A DNA stretch of 49,657 nucleotides from Actinomadura sp. NBRC 104412 (GTDB taxonomy: Bacteria; Actinomycetota; Actinomycetes; Streptosporangiales; Streptosporangiaceae): assembly GCF_030269515.1 (NCBI RefSeq), contig NZ_BSTM01000042.1, positions 1 through 49,657 of the forward strand, in the 5' to 3' direction. Below, piece after piece: positions 17,281 through 24,411 of the stretch. Made by a program: the position numbers and the translations under genes. Below the pieces are notes generated by a model that saw only the letters and a program-made list of their open reading frames with translations, was not told the DNA's origin and did not search any database. Every line of letters starts with the position of its first letter. The stretch's first letter is position 1.

Positions 17281-17949
17281 ATGACCGGAGGCAAACCGAG
17301 GAACGGGCAGCGGACCCGCCGCAGGCTCAGCGTGGACGAGCGCCGGGACGAGCTGATCGAGGCGGCGCTGCAACTCTTCAGCACCCGCCCGCCCGAGGAC
17401 GTCTCCATCGACGACGTCGCCGCCGCCGCGGGCGCCTCACGCGCCCTCGTCTACCACTACTTCGGCGGCAAGTACGAGCTCTACCTGGCCGCCCTCACCA
17501 ACGCGGCCAACCAGCTCACCGACCTCCTCAAGCCCCCCACCGAAGGCAAGCCGCTGGAACGCCTCCGGATCTCCTTGGAACGCTACTTCGGCTTCGTCGA
17601 AAGCCACGCCGCCGGCTACGCCGCCCTCCTCCGCGGCGGCCCCGCCGACCGCTCCGGCGAAGTCGGCGAGATCGTCGACGGCGTCCGCTCCATGCTGCTG
17701 GAACGCATCCTCTGCGCCTTCGACGCGGAGTCGCCCCCACCCATCCTGCGCATCACCCTGCGCTCCTGGATGGCCTCCGTCGAAACCGCCGGCCTCGACT
17801 GGCTGGAAACCCGCGACATCACCCGCCCCACCCTGGAAAACCTCCTGATAGACCAGCTAATCGTCCTCCTGGAAGTAGCCGGCCGCCACGACCCCGCCGT
17901 AGCCACCCTGTTCAACAAACTAGTAGAACAAGAACTAAACCCCAGCTAG
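17281..17949 (+). CDS. TetR-family transcriptional regulator
   Basis: The 222-residue protein starts at the ATG at 17281 (MTGGKPRNGQRTRRRLS). The TetR helix-turn-helix is at about residues 25-75: DELIEAALQLFS, then VSIDDVAAAAGASRALVYHYFGGKYELYLAAL. The C-terminal ligand domain is all-helical and unspecific. A GTG at 17266 is an alternative start; neither has a strong ribosome-binding site. The coding strand becomes unusually C- and A-rich toward the 3' end, with rare codons such as CTA, GTA, ATA and AAA in the last 30 codons, and the repeat array follows at once. No neighbouring target operon is obvious. Confidence 0.88.
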   Translation: MTGGKPRNGQRTRRRLSVDERRDELIEAALQLFSTRPPEDVSIDDVAAAAGASRALVYHYFGGKYELYLAALTNAANQLTDLLKPPTEGKPLERLRISLERYFGFVESHAAGYAALLRGGPADRSGEVGEIVDGVRSMLLERILCAFDAESPPPILRITLRSWMASVETAGLDWLETRDITRPTLENLLIDQLIVLLEVAGRHDPAVATLFNKLVEQELNPS

Positions 17950-17955
17950 AGCCAC

Positions 17956-18770
17956 GCTCGTCGCTCCGACTCCCCTCCGCAGCACCCCGCCAACAAACAC
18001 ATCGCAACTACCTCACCCCCAAACGGTCGACCAAACGTCACAATCGCGACCGGAAGGCAGGGGCGAGCGCCAGCGAGACCCTGATCGCGGAACAAGCGTC
18101 GACGCGAGTGGGAGCGATGCGGCAAACGCACGCGCGCCGCAGCAAGGAGCATCGGCGACGAGCACGGCTGCCACAAGACCTTTCGTGACCGCCTCAGCCC
18201 GTTGGCCCAACCCCGGACAGCGGCCAGGCGTTGCGATCGCATCCAAAGCCAGACTCGAGCGGAGCGAGAAGCTGATCGCAGAGCATACGTCGAAGCGAGT
18301 CGAAGCGATGCGGCAAACGCACGCGCGCCGCAGCAAGGAGTGTCGGCGACGAGCGCAGCTCGCGGCTGTCACAAGACCCTTCGCAACCGCCTCAACCCCT
18401 TACCTCAACCCCGAACGGTCGGCCAAGCGTTGCGATCGCATCCAAAGGCAGATTCAGGCAGAGCGAGAAGCTGATCGCGGAGCAAGCCTCTAGGCGATGT
18501 GGGAGCGATGCGGCGAGCGCACGCGCGCCGCAGTGAGGAGCATCGGCGACGAGCGCGGCTGTCACAAGACCTTCCGCAACCGCCTCAGCCCCTTACCCCA
18601 GCCCCGGACGGCGGCCAGGCGTTGCGATCGCGTCCGAAGGCAGTTCCGAGCCTGCGAGGAACTGATCGCGGAGCGAGCCTCTAGGCGAGTCGGAGCGATG
18701 CAGCGATCGCCGCAGCCGCGACAAGCGACGAGCCGCCAGGCGAGGAGCGCAGCTCGCGGATGCAATAAAC
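17956..18770 (-). repeat. Array of four ~195-bp tandem repeats between convergent genes
   Basis: The landmark GAGCGATG or AAGCGATG recurs at 18112, 18303, 18503 and 18693, giving a period of 190-200 bp over about 0.8 kb; the first unit is the most degraded. Each unit, read on the minus strand, contains GCATCGCTCCGACTCGCCTAG-like sequence, a block resembling CGATCAGTTCCTCGCAGGCTCGG, GCGATCGCAACGC, GGGGCTGGGG and GGTTGCGGAAGGTCTTGTG. The same unit occurs singly at 22264-22587 and 31061-31290. Short frames run through it, but they follow the repeat and are not conserved as proteins. It fills the tail-to-tail gap between the TetR gene and bldC. Confidence 0.85.
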
Positions 18771-18773
18771 ACA

Positions 18774-18814
18774 GATCCGGGACCGCGATTCTCGGATGAT
18801 CGTGGTCCCGGATC
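18774..18814. terminator. 16-bp hairpin (bidirectional terminator candidate)
   Basis: GATCCGGGACCGCGAT (18774-18789) pairs with ATCGTGGTCCCGGATC (18799-18814), with one G-T pair and a 9-base loop. It stands at the end of the repeat array between convergent genes and is followed 6 bp later by a second hairpin. Confidence 0.6.
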
Positions 18815-18820
18815 CATCGT

Positions 18821-18857
18821 CCAGGAGATCTCTGAACATGGTTCAGGGCTCTCCTGG
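18821..18857. terminator. Second strong hairpin next to the first
   Basis: CCAGGAGA (18821-18828) pairs with TCTCCTGG (18850-18857), and inside it CTGAAC pairs with GTTCAG around ATG. The nested stem is stable and symmetric, so it could act on either strand, serving bldC (minus) from 160 bp away. Confidence 0.5.
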
Positions 18858-19016
18858 CCGCCCCCCTCATGGTGTACCGGGTGTGTTCGGCGAGCGCCGA
18901 GGACGCTCGCCGGCCGGAGTGCTAAGACCGTGTTCCTTGCCGTGACCCGCTCGTGGCCGGGCGAGGCGCTGGGCGTCTCGCCGCGGTGGTGGAGCGGGGG
19001 CGGATGGAACGCGGCC

Positions 19017-19220
19017 CTACTCCGACCGCTGCTGCGGGATTCCCGCCAGCAGCGCTCGGACCTCGGCCTCCCTGTAGCGCCGGTGTCCCCCGAGCGTGCG
19101 GATGGACGTCAGCTTTCCGGCCTTCGCCCAGCGCGTGACCGTCTTGGGGTCGACGCGGAACATCGTCGCCACCTCTGCCGGCGTCAGCAGGGGCTCGGCC
19201 TCTGGCGTACGTGCTGACAT
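19017..19220 (-). CDS. bldC: Developmental regulator BldC (MerR-like DNA-binding domain)
   Basis: BldC controls entry into aerial growth in Streptomyces, delaying sporulation genes by binding head-to-tail on direct repeats. The 67-residue protein consists of only a winged MerR-type helix-turn-helix: LLTPAEVATMFRVDPKTVTR, WAKAGKLTSIRTLGGHRRYR and EVRALLAGIPQQ. This is almost identical to the Streptomyces protein as I know it. The ATG follows GGAGAGG. The nearby valine/leucine dehydrogenase and DUF3073 genes and purM/purF are also found near bldC in Streptomyces, so the synteny supports the call. Confidence 0.96.
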   Translation of the reverse strand: MSARTPEAEPLLTPAEVATMFRVDPKTVTRWAKAGKLTSIRTLGGHRRYREAEVRALLAGIPQQRSE

Positions 19221-19677
19221 GTGTGCGGCCTCTCCTCCGTGGACCGATGACAGCGATCCTGCGATTTTGATCTCGCGCGGTCACTGATGTCCCCTATGGC
19301 CCGAAAGAGCCACTATGACATCACAACGTGTAACCTTGCCACCACTCAACGCGACAAGCAAGCTCCTGGCGAGAGTTGCGTGGGAAGATCCCCGCGAGGC
19401 CGGGAGCGGCGCGTCTTCGTGGCCGCTGGGTCACGCTGAGTGATTCTAGCGACACGTATAGTCGTATCGCGCGTGGATTCGGAAAATTGGTTCAGTTCGT
19501 CCGCGCGCAAGGCGCGGTCTCCGCACGAGTGTGCAGGTCAGGCGGATGGGGCGAGCGCAGTGATCCCCGTGGGTAAAGGACTTTTTGGCTGGTCATGGAG
19601 GTGCTGACGTATTTCTGTGGTGCGGCGGTGACAGAAGTTTCACCCGTTGTTGGCCGGTTCAGGCCAGCGATGATCGG
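19221..19677. other. Intergenic region upstream of bldC
   Basis: No coding region is visible in this 457-bp stretch. It is less GC-rich than its surroundings, with A/T-rich patches near 19301-19345 and 19440-19500 (for example GGAAAATTGGTTCAG), as expected of a long regulatory region for a developmental gene. On its far side it also carries the 3' end of a minus-strand hypothetical gene that could read into it. An inverted repeat at 19285-19323 is listed separately. Confidence 0.5.
19285..19323. promoter_or_regulatory. Nested inverted repeat upstream of bldC
   Basis: TGATGTC (19285-19291) and GACATCA (19317-19323) are perfect inverted arms, and TGGC/GCCA form an inner pair around CCGAAAGA. 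It lies 65-103 bp before the bldC start codon. It may be an operator for a dimeric regulator or a 5'-UTR hairpin. Confidence 0.45.
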
Positions 19678-20592
19678 TCAGTTGGCCGACGCCAGCGCCT
19701 TGATGGGACGCCAGCGGGAATGCAGGCGACGGATCATCGCCAGTGACAGTTCGTGTTCGCGGCGCGCCATCGCCGCCAAGGCGACGCCGACCTCGGCGAC
19801 GGACTGGTCGGCGTTGAGGGCCTGATCGTCCATGAGATGGACGAGCCCTCCGTAGTCGAGCTCGACCAGCGCGCGGGGGTGGAAGGACGCGAGCCATTCG
19901 CGCAGCGTCCTTACCTGTGCCGCGTCCAAGCCGAACGCCCTGTCCTGGTGGGCGTCGATGATGGGCATGGCGGCGTCGATGCGGGCGCGTGCGTCCACCA
20001 TGGCGGTGACGTAGATGAGCGTGCGCATACCGGCGGCCAAGGCACGGTTGCGACCGGTCGGTTCACCCAATGTGGGAGCGCCCTTGGGCGCCTCGGGCAC
20101 ACGCATCCTGGACTCGCCCAGCAGCAGGCAGCGTTCCTGCGCCGCGAACGGTACGAACCACGCGGGCGGCACATGCCAGTTGCTGGACAGGATGTGGGGA
20201 CGCAAGGAACGACCTGTCAACTTCCAGCGCTCGAAGCGTTCCTCCACTTTGCGCAGCTCGGACGGAGCCACATAGGAGGCGCTCACCCGGGACGGGGTCT
20301 CCTCCTTGAAGCGGGCGAGCGCGAGCCAGGAACGAAGCCGGGTCTCCCATGGGCATATGTAGATCATGTTGTGGGAACGCCGCACATAGGCGTCACCGCT
20401 CTCATGCTCAGGCACGACCACCGGAGGAGAGGCGACGAGGCGGTACTTGGCCTGAAGGTGTTCCGCGCCCAGCGCGTGGATGCGCCGAGGCCGCCTGCGT
20501 GAGTCGGCATAGGCCGTCCACAAGGTGCGGGAGGGTTCGGGGAAGGTGGTCACCGGCTCATATACCCGTAGGTACGCGGCGTACGGAAACAC
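19678..20592 (-). CDS. Conserved actinobacterial protein of unknown function near bldC
   Basis: The product has 304 residues with no signal peptide or membrane helix. It is rich in Arg, Trp and Pro in its first half (YADSRRRPRRIHALGAEHLQ, MIYICPWETRLRSWLALARF) and helical in its second half. I recognise no enzymatic motif. A hypothetical gene occupies the same place between bldC and the amino-acid dehydrogenase in Streptomyces, which supports a real gene. The start is uncertain: GTG at 20592 has GGGAG almost touching it, and a GTG at 20550 (MTTFPEPSRTLW) is an alternative. It diverges from the dehydrogenase gene and reads toward bldC across 450 bp. Confidence 0.65.
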   Translation of the reverse strand: MFPYAAYLRVYEPVTTFPEPSRTLWTAYADSRRRPRRIHALGAEHLQAKYRLVASPPVVVPEHESGDAYVRRSHNMIYICPWETRLRSWLALARFKEETPSRVSASYVAPSELRKVEERFERWKLTGRSLRPHILSSNWHVPPAWFVPFAAQERCLLLGESRMRVPEAPKGAPTLGEPTGRNRALAAGMRTLIYVTAMVDARARIDAAMPIIDAHQDRAFGLDAAQVRTLREWLASFHPRALVELDYGGLVHLMDDQALNADQSVAEVGVALAAMARREHELSLAMIRRLHSRWRPIKALASAN

Positions 20593-20699
20593 TCCCGCAT
20601 CGTGGCACGCGCGGGCCGCGCGGTACGGCCGTACGCGCCGCTGAGACCGCCGTGTTACCTCCTCTACGCTGACCTAGAGACAGAGAGGAGGGCACTACC

Positions 20700-21815
20700 G
20701 TGCCTAATGTCTTCGGGTCGCCCCACAAGGGCACAGGACCCAGGGACCCCCAGAGGGAGACGTCCCGCTTCGGAAACCACGAGCAGGTCGTGTTCTGCCA
20801 GGACGAGGCCACCGGCCTCCGGGCGATCATCGCGATCTACTCCACGGCGCTTGGCCCGTCCCTGGGCGGCACCCGCTTCTACCCGTACGCGTCGGAGGAC
20901 GAGGCCCTGGCGGACGTGCTCAACCTGGCCCGCGGCATGGCGTACAAGAACGCCTTGGCCGGGCTGGACCACGGCGGCGGCAAGGCCGTCATCATCGGGG
21001 ACCCCGCGACGGACAAGTCCGAGGGCCTGCTGCGGGCGTATGGACGGTTCGTCCAGTCCCTGAGCGGGCGCTACTACACCGCCTGCGACGTCGGTACCTA
21101 CAGCGAGGACATGGACATCGTGGCGCGCGAGTGCCGCTTCGTGACGGGCCGTACGCGTGCGAACGGCGGCGCCGGTGACAGCTCCATCCTCACCGCCTTC
21201 GGAGTCTTCCAGGGCATGCGGGCCGCGGCCGAGGCCACCTGGGGCGCCCCCACGTTGCACGGCCGCCGCGTAGGGGTCGAGGGCGTCGGCAAGGTGGGAC
21301 ACCGGCTCGTCGATCATCTGAGGGAGGACGGTGCCGAGGTCGTCATCTGCGACGTGAACGAGGCGGCGCTCGAACGGGTCAAGACCGCGCACCCCGCCGT
21401 CGACGTGGTCGCCGGCAACGACGAGCTCGTGCGGGCCGGCCTGGACGTGTACGCCCCGTGCGCCCTCGGCGGCTCCCTGAACGACGACACCGTTCCCGCG
21501 CTGACCGCCAAGATCGTGTGCGGTGCCGCCAACAACCAGCTCGCCCACCCCGGCATCGAGAAGCAGCTCGCCGACCGGGGCGTGCTGTACGCCCCCGACT
21601 ACGTGGTGAACTCGGGCGGGGTGATCCAGGTGGCCGACGAGATCGGCGGCTTCGACTTCGACCGGGCCAAGGCGCGGGCGACCGGGATCTTCGACACCAC
21701 CCGGCGGATCTTCCACCTGGCCGCCGAGGAGGGCGTCCCGCCCGCGGTGGCCGCCGACCGGCTCGCCGAGCGGCGGATGTCCGAGATCGGACGGCTCCGC
21801 GGCATCTGGCTCTGA
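20700..21815 (+). CDS. vdh: Leucine/valine dehydrogenase (Glu/Leu/Phe/Val dehydrogenase family)
   Basis: The enzyme deaminates branched-chain amino acids to 2-oxoacids with NAD. The 371-residue protein has the catalytic segment AYKNALAGLDHGGGKAVIIGDP, which places a substrate-binding Lys at 83 and the catalytic Lys at 95. The Rossmann part reads GRRVGVEGVGKVGHRLVDHL, and the nucleotide-binding end CGAANNQLAHP. The GTG start follows GGAGGGCACTACC. The homologue next to bldC in Streptomyces is valine dehydrogenase, hence the symbol, but leucine cannot be excluded. The product 2-oxoacids are substrates of the Bkd complex encoded 17 kb further on. A strong hairpin ends the transcript. Confidence 0.9.
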   Translation: MPNVFGSPHKGTGPRDPQRETSRFGNHEQVVFCQDEATGLRAIIAIYSTALGPSLGGTRFYPYASEDEALADVLNLARGMAYKNALAGLDHGGGKAVIIGDPATDKSEGLLRAYGRFVQSLSGRYYTACDVGTYSEDMDIVARECRFVTGRTRANGGAGDSSILTAFGVFQGMRAAAEATWGAPTLHGRRVGVEGVGKVGHRLVDHLREDGAEVVICDVNEAALERVKTAHPAVDVVAGNDELVRAGLDVYAPCALGGSLNDDTVPALTAKIVCGAANNQLAHPGIEKQLADRGVLYAPDYVVNSGGVIQVADEIGGFDFDRAKARATGIFDTTRRIFHLAAEEGVPPAVAADRLAERRMSEIGRLRGIWL

Positions 21816-21824
21816 GGCACGGGC

Positions 21825-21862
21825 TCCGGGCGGATCGTCCCCCTGACATGATCCGCCCGGAG
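21825..21862 (+). terminator. Perfect 13-bp hairpin terminator after vdh
   Basis: CTCCGGGCGGATC (21825-21837) pairs exactly with GATCCGCCCGGAG (21850-21862) around a 12-base loop, 10 bp after the vdh stop. It is followed by TATAGAGG rather than a T-run. Confidence 0.8.
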
Positions 21863-21949
21863 TATAGAGGGCCATGGCCGGGGGATAGACTGGGCTTCAT
21901 TGAACGAGCGTGCCGCCACGTACCGACGATGTACCGAGCCGGGCGCAAA

Positions 21950-21969
21950 ACGGGTACGGTTGTACCCGT
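21950..21969. promoter_or_regulatory. 20-bp perfect palindrome upstream of the DUF3073 gene
   Basis: ACGGGTAC (21950-21957), GGTT, then GTACCCGT (21962-21969) form perfect inverted arms. Two more GTACC-type half-sites lie just upstream (around 21919 and 21930). The site is about 95 bp before the DUF3073 start codon and looks like an operator or a small hairpin. Confidence 0.5.
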
Positions 21970-22062
21970 GACTGACGCATGGCTCATCAGGCATCGGTTC
22001 GTGTGGTACACGCGCGCGTTGATGGGCCCACGAAAGCCCTGACCATCGAGGGGGTCGAGCCA

Positions 22063-22263
22063 ATGGGTCGCGGCCGAGCCAAGGCCAAGCAGGTAAAGGT
22101 TGCCCGGCAGCTGAAGTACAACGGTGGCAACACCGACCTCGACCGCCTGAAGAGCGAGCTGGGAGTCTCCGACCCCGCCCCCACCAACGACTACGACGAC
22201 CCCTACGACGAGCTCGCCCAAAAGTACGCCGACTACGACGAGTCCTCTGATTCCAAGCGCTAG
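22063..22263 (+). CDS. DUF3073 protein
   Basis: This 66-residue protein is highly charged: a basic N-terminus (MGRGRAKAKQVKVARQLKYN) and an acidic, Tyr- and Asp-rich tail (YDDPYDELAQKYADYDESSD). DUF3073 proteins are found throughout actinobacteria close to purM, as here; their function is unknown. The opposite charges at the two ends suggest a nucleic-acid or partner-binding adaptor, which is inference. The frame is open upstream to 21979, but the ATG at 22063 follows a GAGGGGGT ribosome-binding site and matches the family start. Confidence 0.9.
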   Translation: MGRGRAKAKQVKVARQLKYNGGNTDLDRLKSELGVSDPAPTNDYDDPYDELAQKYADYDESSDSKR

Positions 22264-22587
22264 CCTGTAGCGCCTGCGGCGATCGCCGCATCGCTTCGAA
22301 TCGCCTAGGGCCTGTTTTAAAGTTGGTCGACGTCCTTTGATGGCGGTGGTGCGGATGCCCGGTGGCGTTCGAGCCGGTTGATGCCGCACTCGATAGCGTG
22401 GGAGGCTTCTCGATGAACGCTCTACCGGGGACCTCGCTGCCTTCGGCGCATGACACGCCACCGCTCATCTCACTTCGAAGCAGGCCCTAGCGGTTCGCTA
22501 ACGCGATCAGGTTTCTCGCAGGCTCGAAACCTGCCGTCGGACGCCATCGCAACGCTTGAGCGACCGTTCGGGGCTGGGGTGGTCGGT
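22264..22587 (+). repeat. Single copy of the ~195-bp intergenic repeat, interrupted by a MITE
   Basis: The left part (22271-22307, CGCCTGCGGCGATCGCCGC and following) and the right part (22488-22587, with CGATCAGGTTTCTCGCAGGC, AACCTGCC, CGCAACGCTTGAG and GGGGCTGGGG) join to give a unit matching 31061-31290 and the array at 17956-18770. The copy lies between the convergent DUF3073 and SanA-like genes. A 180-bp element splits it at a TA. Confidence 0.85.
22308..22487. mobile_element. 180-bp MITE-like element with IS5-type transposase remnant
   Basis: The ends are inverted: GGGCCTGTTTTAAAGT on the left and, on the other strand, GGGCCTGCTTCGAAGT on the right (13 of 16 match). The element is flanked by TA on both sides (22306-22307 and 22488-22489). 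Removing it restores a CTAG within the host repeat. On the minus strand an internal frame reads REASHAIECGINRLERHRA, which resembles the C-terminal end of IS5-family transposases, and then stops. It is therefore probably a deletion derivative of an IS that could be moved by a full copy elsewhere. Confidence 0.65.
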
Positions 22588-22661
22588 TTCCTGGCTTCGG
22601 CTTGTGTTCGCGTTCTTCGCGGTGGCGCCTGCGGCGCCGTGTGCTGGCCGGTGGGCGGGGC

Positions 22662-23351
22662 TCAGCCGGACGTCAGGGCTTTGTGGACCGTGGGTTCGGG
22701 GTGGCCCAGCAGGTCCGGGTCGGGGCGGGTGGTGAGGCTCGCCAGAGCCTTGATCATGGCCAGTGGTTCGCGGGTGTAGCCGACCTTGGTGGCGCCCATT
22801 CCCCAGGGGCTGCGGTCGCCGACGCCCCAGGTGTCGAGTCCGGCGGCGCGGCAGAGGGCGACGGCGCGGGGCAGGTGGAAGTCCTGGGTGACGACGGTCA
22901 GCCGGTCCACGCCGAAGATGCGCTTGGCGCGGGTGCAGGAGTCCCAGGTGTCACGTCCCGCGAAGTCCCGGACGACCTTGCGGTCGGGGACGCCCTGGCG
23001 GAGCAGGTAGTCGCGCATCACGGTCGGCTCGTCATAGCCCTTGGTGCGGTTGTCGCCCGACACCAGCAGGACCTTGACCTTGCCGCGACGGTACAGGTCG
23101 GCCGCCAGATCGAGGCGGCGTGCCAGGAGCAGTGAGGGCTGCGAGCCGTTGATCCCCGCGCCCAGCACCAGCGCGACCGGCGTCGCCGGGACGTTCTCCA
23201 CGGACGTGCGGAAGCGGGCCGTCTCCGCGTACGCCCATCCGGTCGGGGCGAGGATCGCGTAGACCATCAGGCCCGCCAGGACGAGCGATGGGCCCAGCAG
23301 ACGGCCGATTGCCCTGTTGACCACGGCCGATATGACGCGGGGCGGCGCCAC
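22662..23351 (-). CDS. SanA/YdcF-like membrane protein (DUF218)
   Basis: The 229-residue protein has one N-terminal membrane helix (LLGPSLVLAGLMVYAILAPTGW) followed by a DUF218 domain: ALVLGAGINGSQPSLLLARR, VLLVSGDNRTKGYDEPTVM and DTWDSCTRAKRIFG, then VVTQDFHLPRAVALCRAAGL. Members of this group, such as E. coli SanA, affect envelope permeability and vancomycin sensitivity at high temperature; the reaction is unknown. The GTG start at 23351 lies 12 bp after purM, so it probably belongs to the purF-purM transcript. Confidence 0.85.
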   Translation of the reverse strand: MAPPRVISAVVNRAIGRLLGPSLVLAGLMVYAILAPTGWAYAETARFRTSVENVPATPVALVLGAGINGSQPSLLLARRLDLAADLYRRGKVKVLLVSGDNRTKGYDEPTVMRDYLLRQGVPDRKVVRDFAGRDTWDSCTRAKRIFGVDRLTVVTQDFHLPRAVALCRAAGLDTWGVGDRSPWGMGATKVGYTREPLAMIKALASLTTRPDPDLLGHPEPTVHKALTSG

Positions 23352-23362
23352 GGGGTTCGCGG

Positions 23363-24394
23363 TCAGCGGAGTACGGCCTGGCCCGTCCCGGGCGTGATCT
23401 CACCCAGGATCCAGGCGGGGACTCCGCGGTCGTCGAGGAGCTTCACGGCGGTGTCGGCGGCGTCCGGGGCAACGATGGCGGCCATGCCCACGCCCATGTT
23501 GAACGTCTTGTCCATCTCCGGGCGGGGGACGCGGCCGTGCGCGGCGAGCAGCTCGAAGATCGGCGGGACCGTCCAGGACGAGCGGTCCAGGACGGCGTCG
23601 GCCGTGCCGGGGAGGGAGCGGGCCAGGTTGGCGGCCAGGCCGCCGCCGGTGATGTGGGCGTAGGCCCGTACCTCTACGGCTTGGGTGAGCGCCAGGCAGT
23701 GCTGCGCGTAGATCCGGGTGGGGGTGAGGAGTTCCTCGCCCAGTGTGCGGGTGAGCTCGTCAGGCTGGGATTCCAAGGTGAGGCCGGGGTTGGCCGCCAG
23801 GATGTGCCGGACGAGGGAGTAGCCGTTGGAGTGGATACCGGACGACCCCATGGCGATCACGGCGTCGCCCGGGCGGACGCGGTCGGGCCCCAGGAGCCGG
23901 TCCGCCTCGACGACGCCCGTACCGGCGCCGGCCAGGTCGAACTCGTCGGGTTCCAGGAGACCGGGATGTTCGGCGGTCTCGCCACCGGCCAGGGAGCAGC
24001 CCGCGAGGGCGCAGGCGTCGGCGATGCCGCCGACCAGGTCGGCGATCCGCTCGGGCACGACCTTGCCGCAGGCGATGTAGTCGGTCATGAACAGCGGTTC
24101 GGCACCACAGACGACAAGGTCGTCGATCACCATGCCGACCAGGTCGTGCCCGACCGTGTCGTAGATCCCCAGGCGGCGGGCGAGGTCGACCTTGGTGCCG
24201 ACGCCGTCGGTGGACGTGGCCAGCAGGGGACGGCGGTACCGCAGCAGCGCCGAGGCGTCGAACAGCCCGGCGAAGCCGCTGGCGTCGTCGACGGTCTCGG
24301 GACGTCTGGCGCGGGCGACCCGGGACCTCATCAGCTCGACGGCGCGCTCGCCCGCCGCGATGTCGACCCCGGCCGCCTCGTACGAGGTGCCCAT
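23363..24394 (-). CDS. purM: Phosphoribosylformylglycinamidine cyclo-ligase
   Basis: PurM closes FGAM to AIR with ATP in step five of purine synthesis. From the ATG at 24394 the protein has 343 residues with the family motifs STDGVGTKVDLARRLG, DDLVVCGAEPLFMTDYIACG, AGCSLAGGETAEHPG, GSSGIHSNGYSLVR and HITGGGLAANLARSLPG. An in-frame GTG at 24415 overlaps the purF stop by four bases (GTGA) and gives MSTGETGMGTSYEA, similar in length to other actinobacterial PurM N-termini. Either start implies translational coupling with purF. The order purF-purM followed by a DUF3073 gene is typical of actinobacteria. Confidence 0.95.
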   Translation of the reverse strand: MGTSYEAAGVDIAAGERAVELMRSRVARARRPETVDDASGFAGLFDASALLRYRRPLLATSTDGVGTKVDLARRLGIYDTVGHDLVGMVIDDLVVCGAEPLFMTDYIACGKVVPERIADLVGGIADACALAGCSLAGGETAEHPGLLEPDEFDLAGAGTGVVEADRLLGPDRVRPGDAVIAMGSSGIHSNGYSLVRHILAANPGLTLESQPDELTRTLGEELLTPTRIYAQHCLALTQAVEVRAYAHITGGGLAANLARSLPGTADAVLDRSSWTVPPIFELLAAHGRVPRPEMDKTFNMGVGMAAIVAPDAADTAVKLLDDRGVPAWILGEITPGTGQAVLR

Positions 24395-24411
24395 CCCCGT
24401 CTCCCCCGTGC

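Noticed and set aside
17956..18770. CRISPR-like array
   Set aside because: The period is ~195 bp with whole-unit similarity, not short identical repeats separated by unique spacers, and no cas gene is near.
17956..18800. Several open frames through the repeat array with recurring words such as HARRSKE and RRRAR
   Set aside because: They repeat with the ~195-bp unit, change frame between units, lack ribosome-binding sites, and contain no conserved domain; the openness comes from GC-rich sequence.
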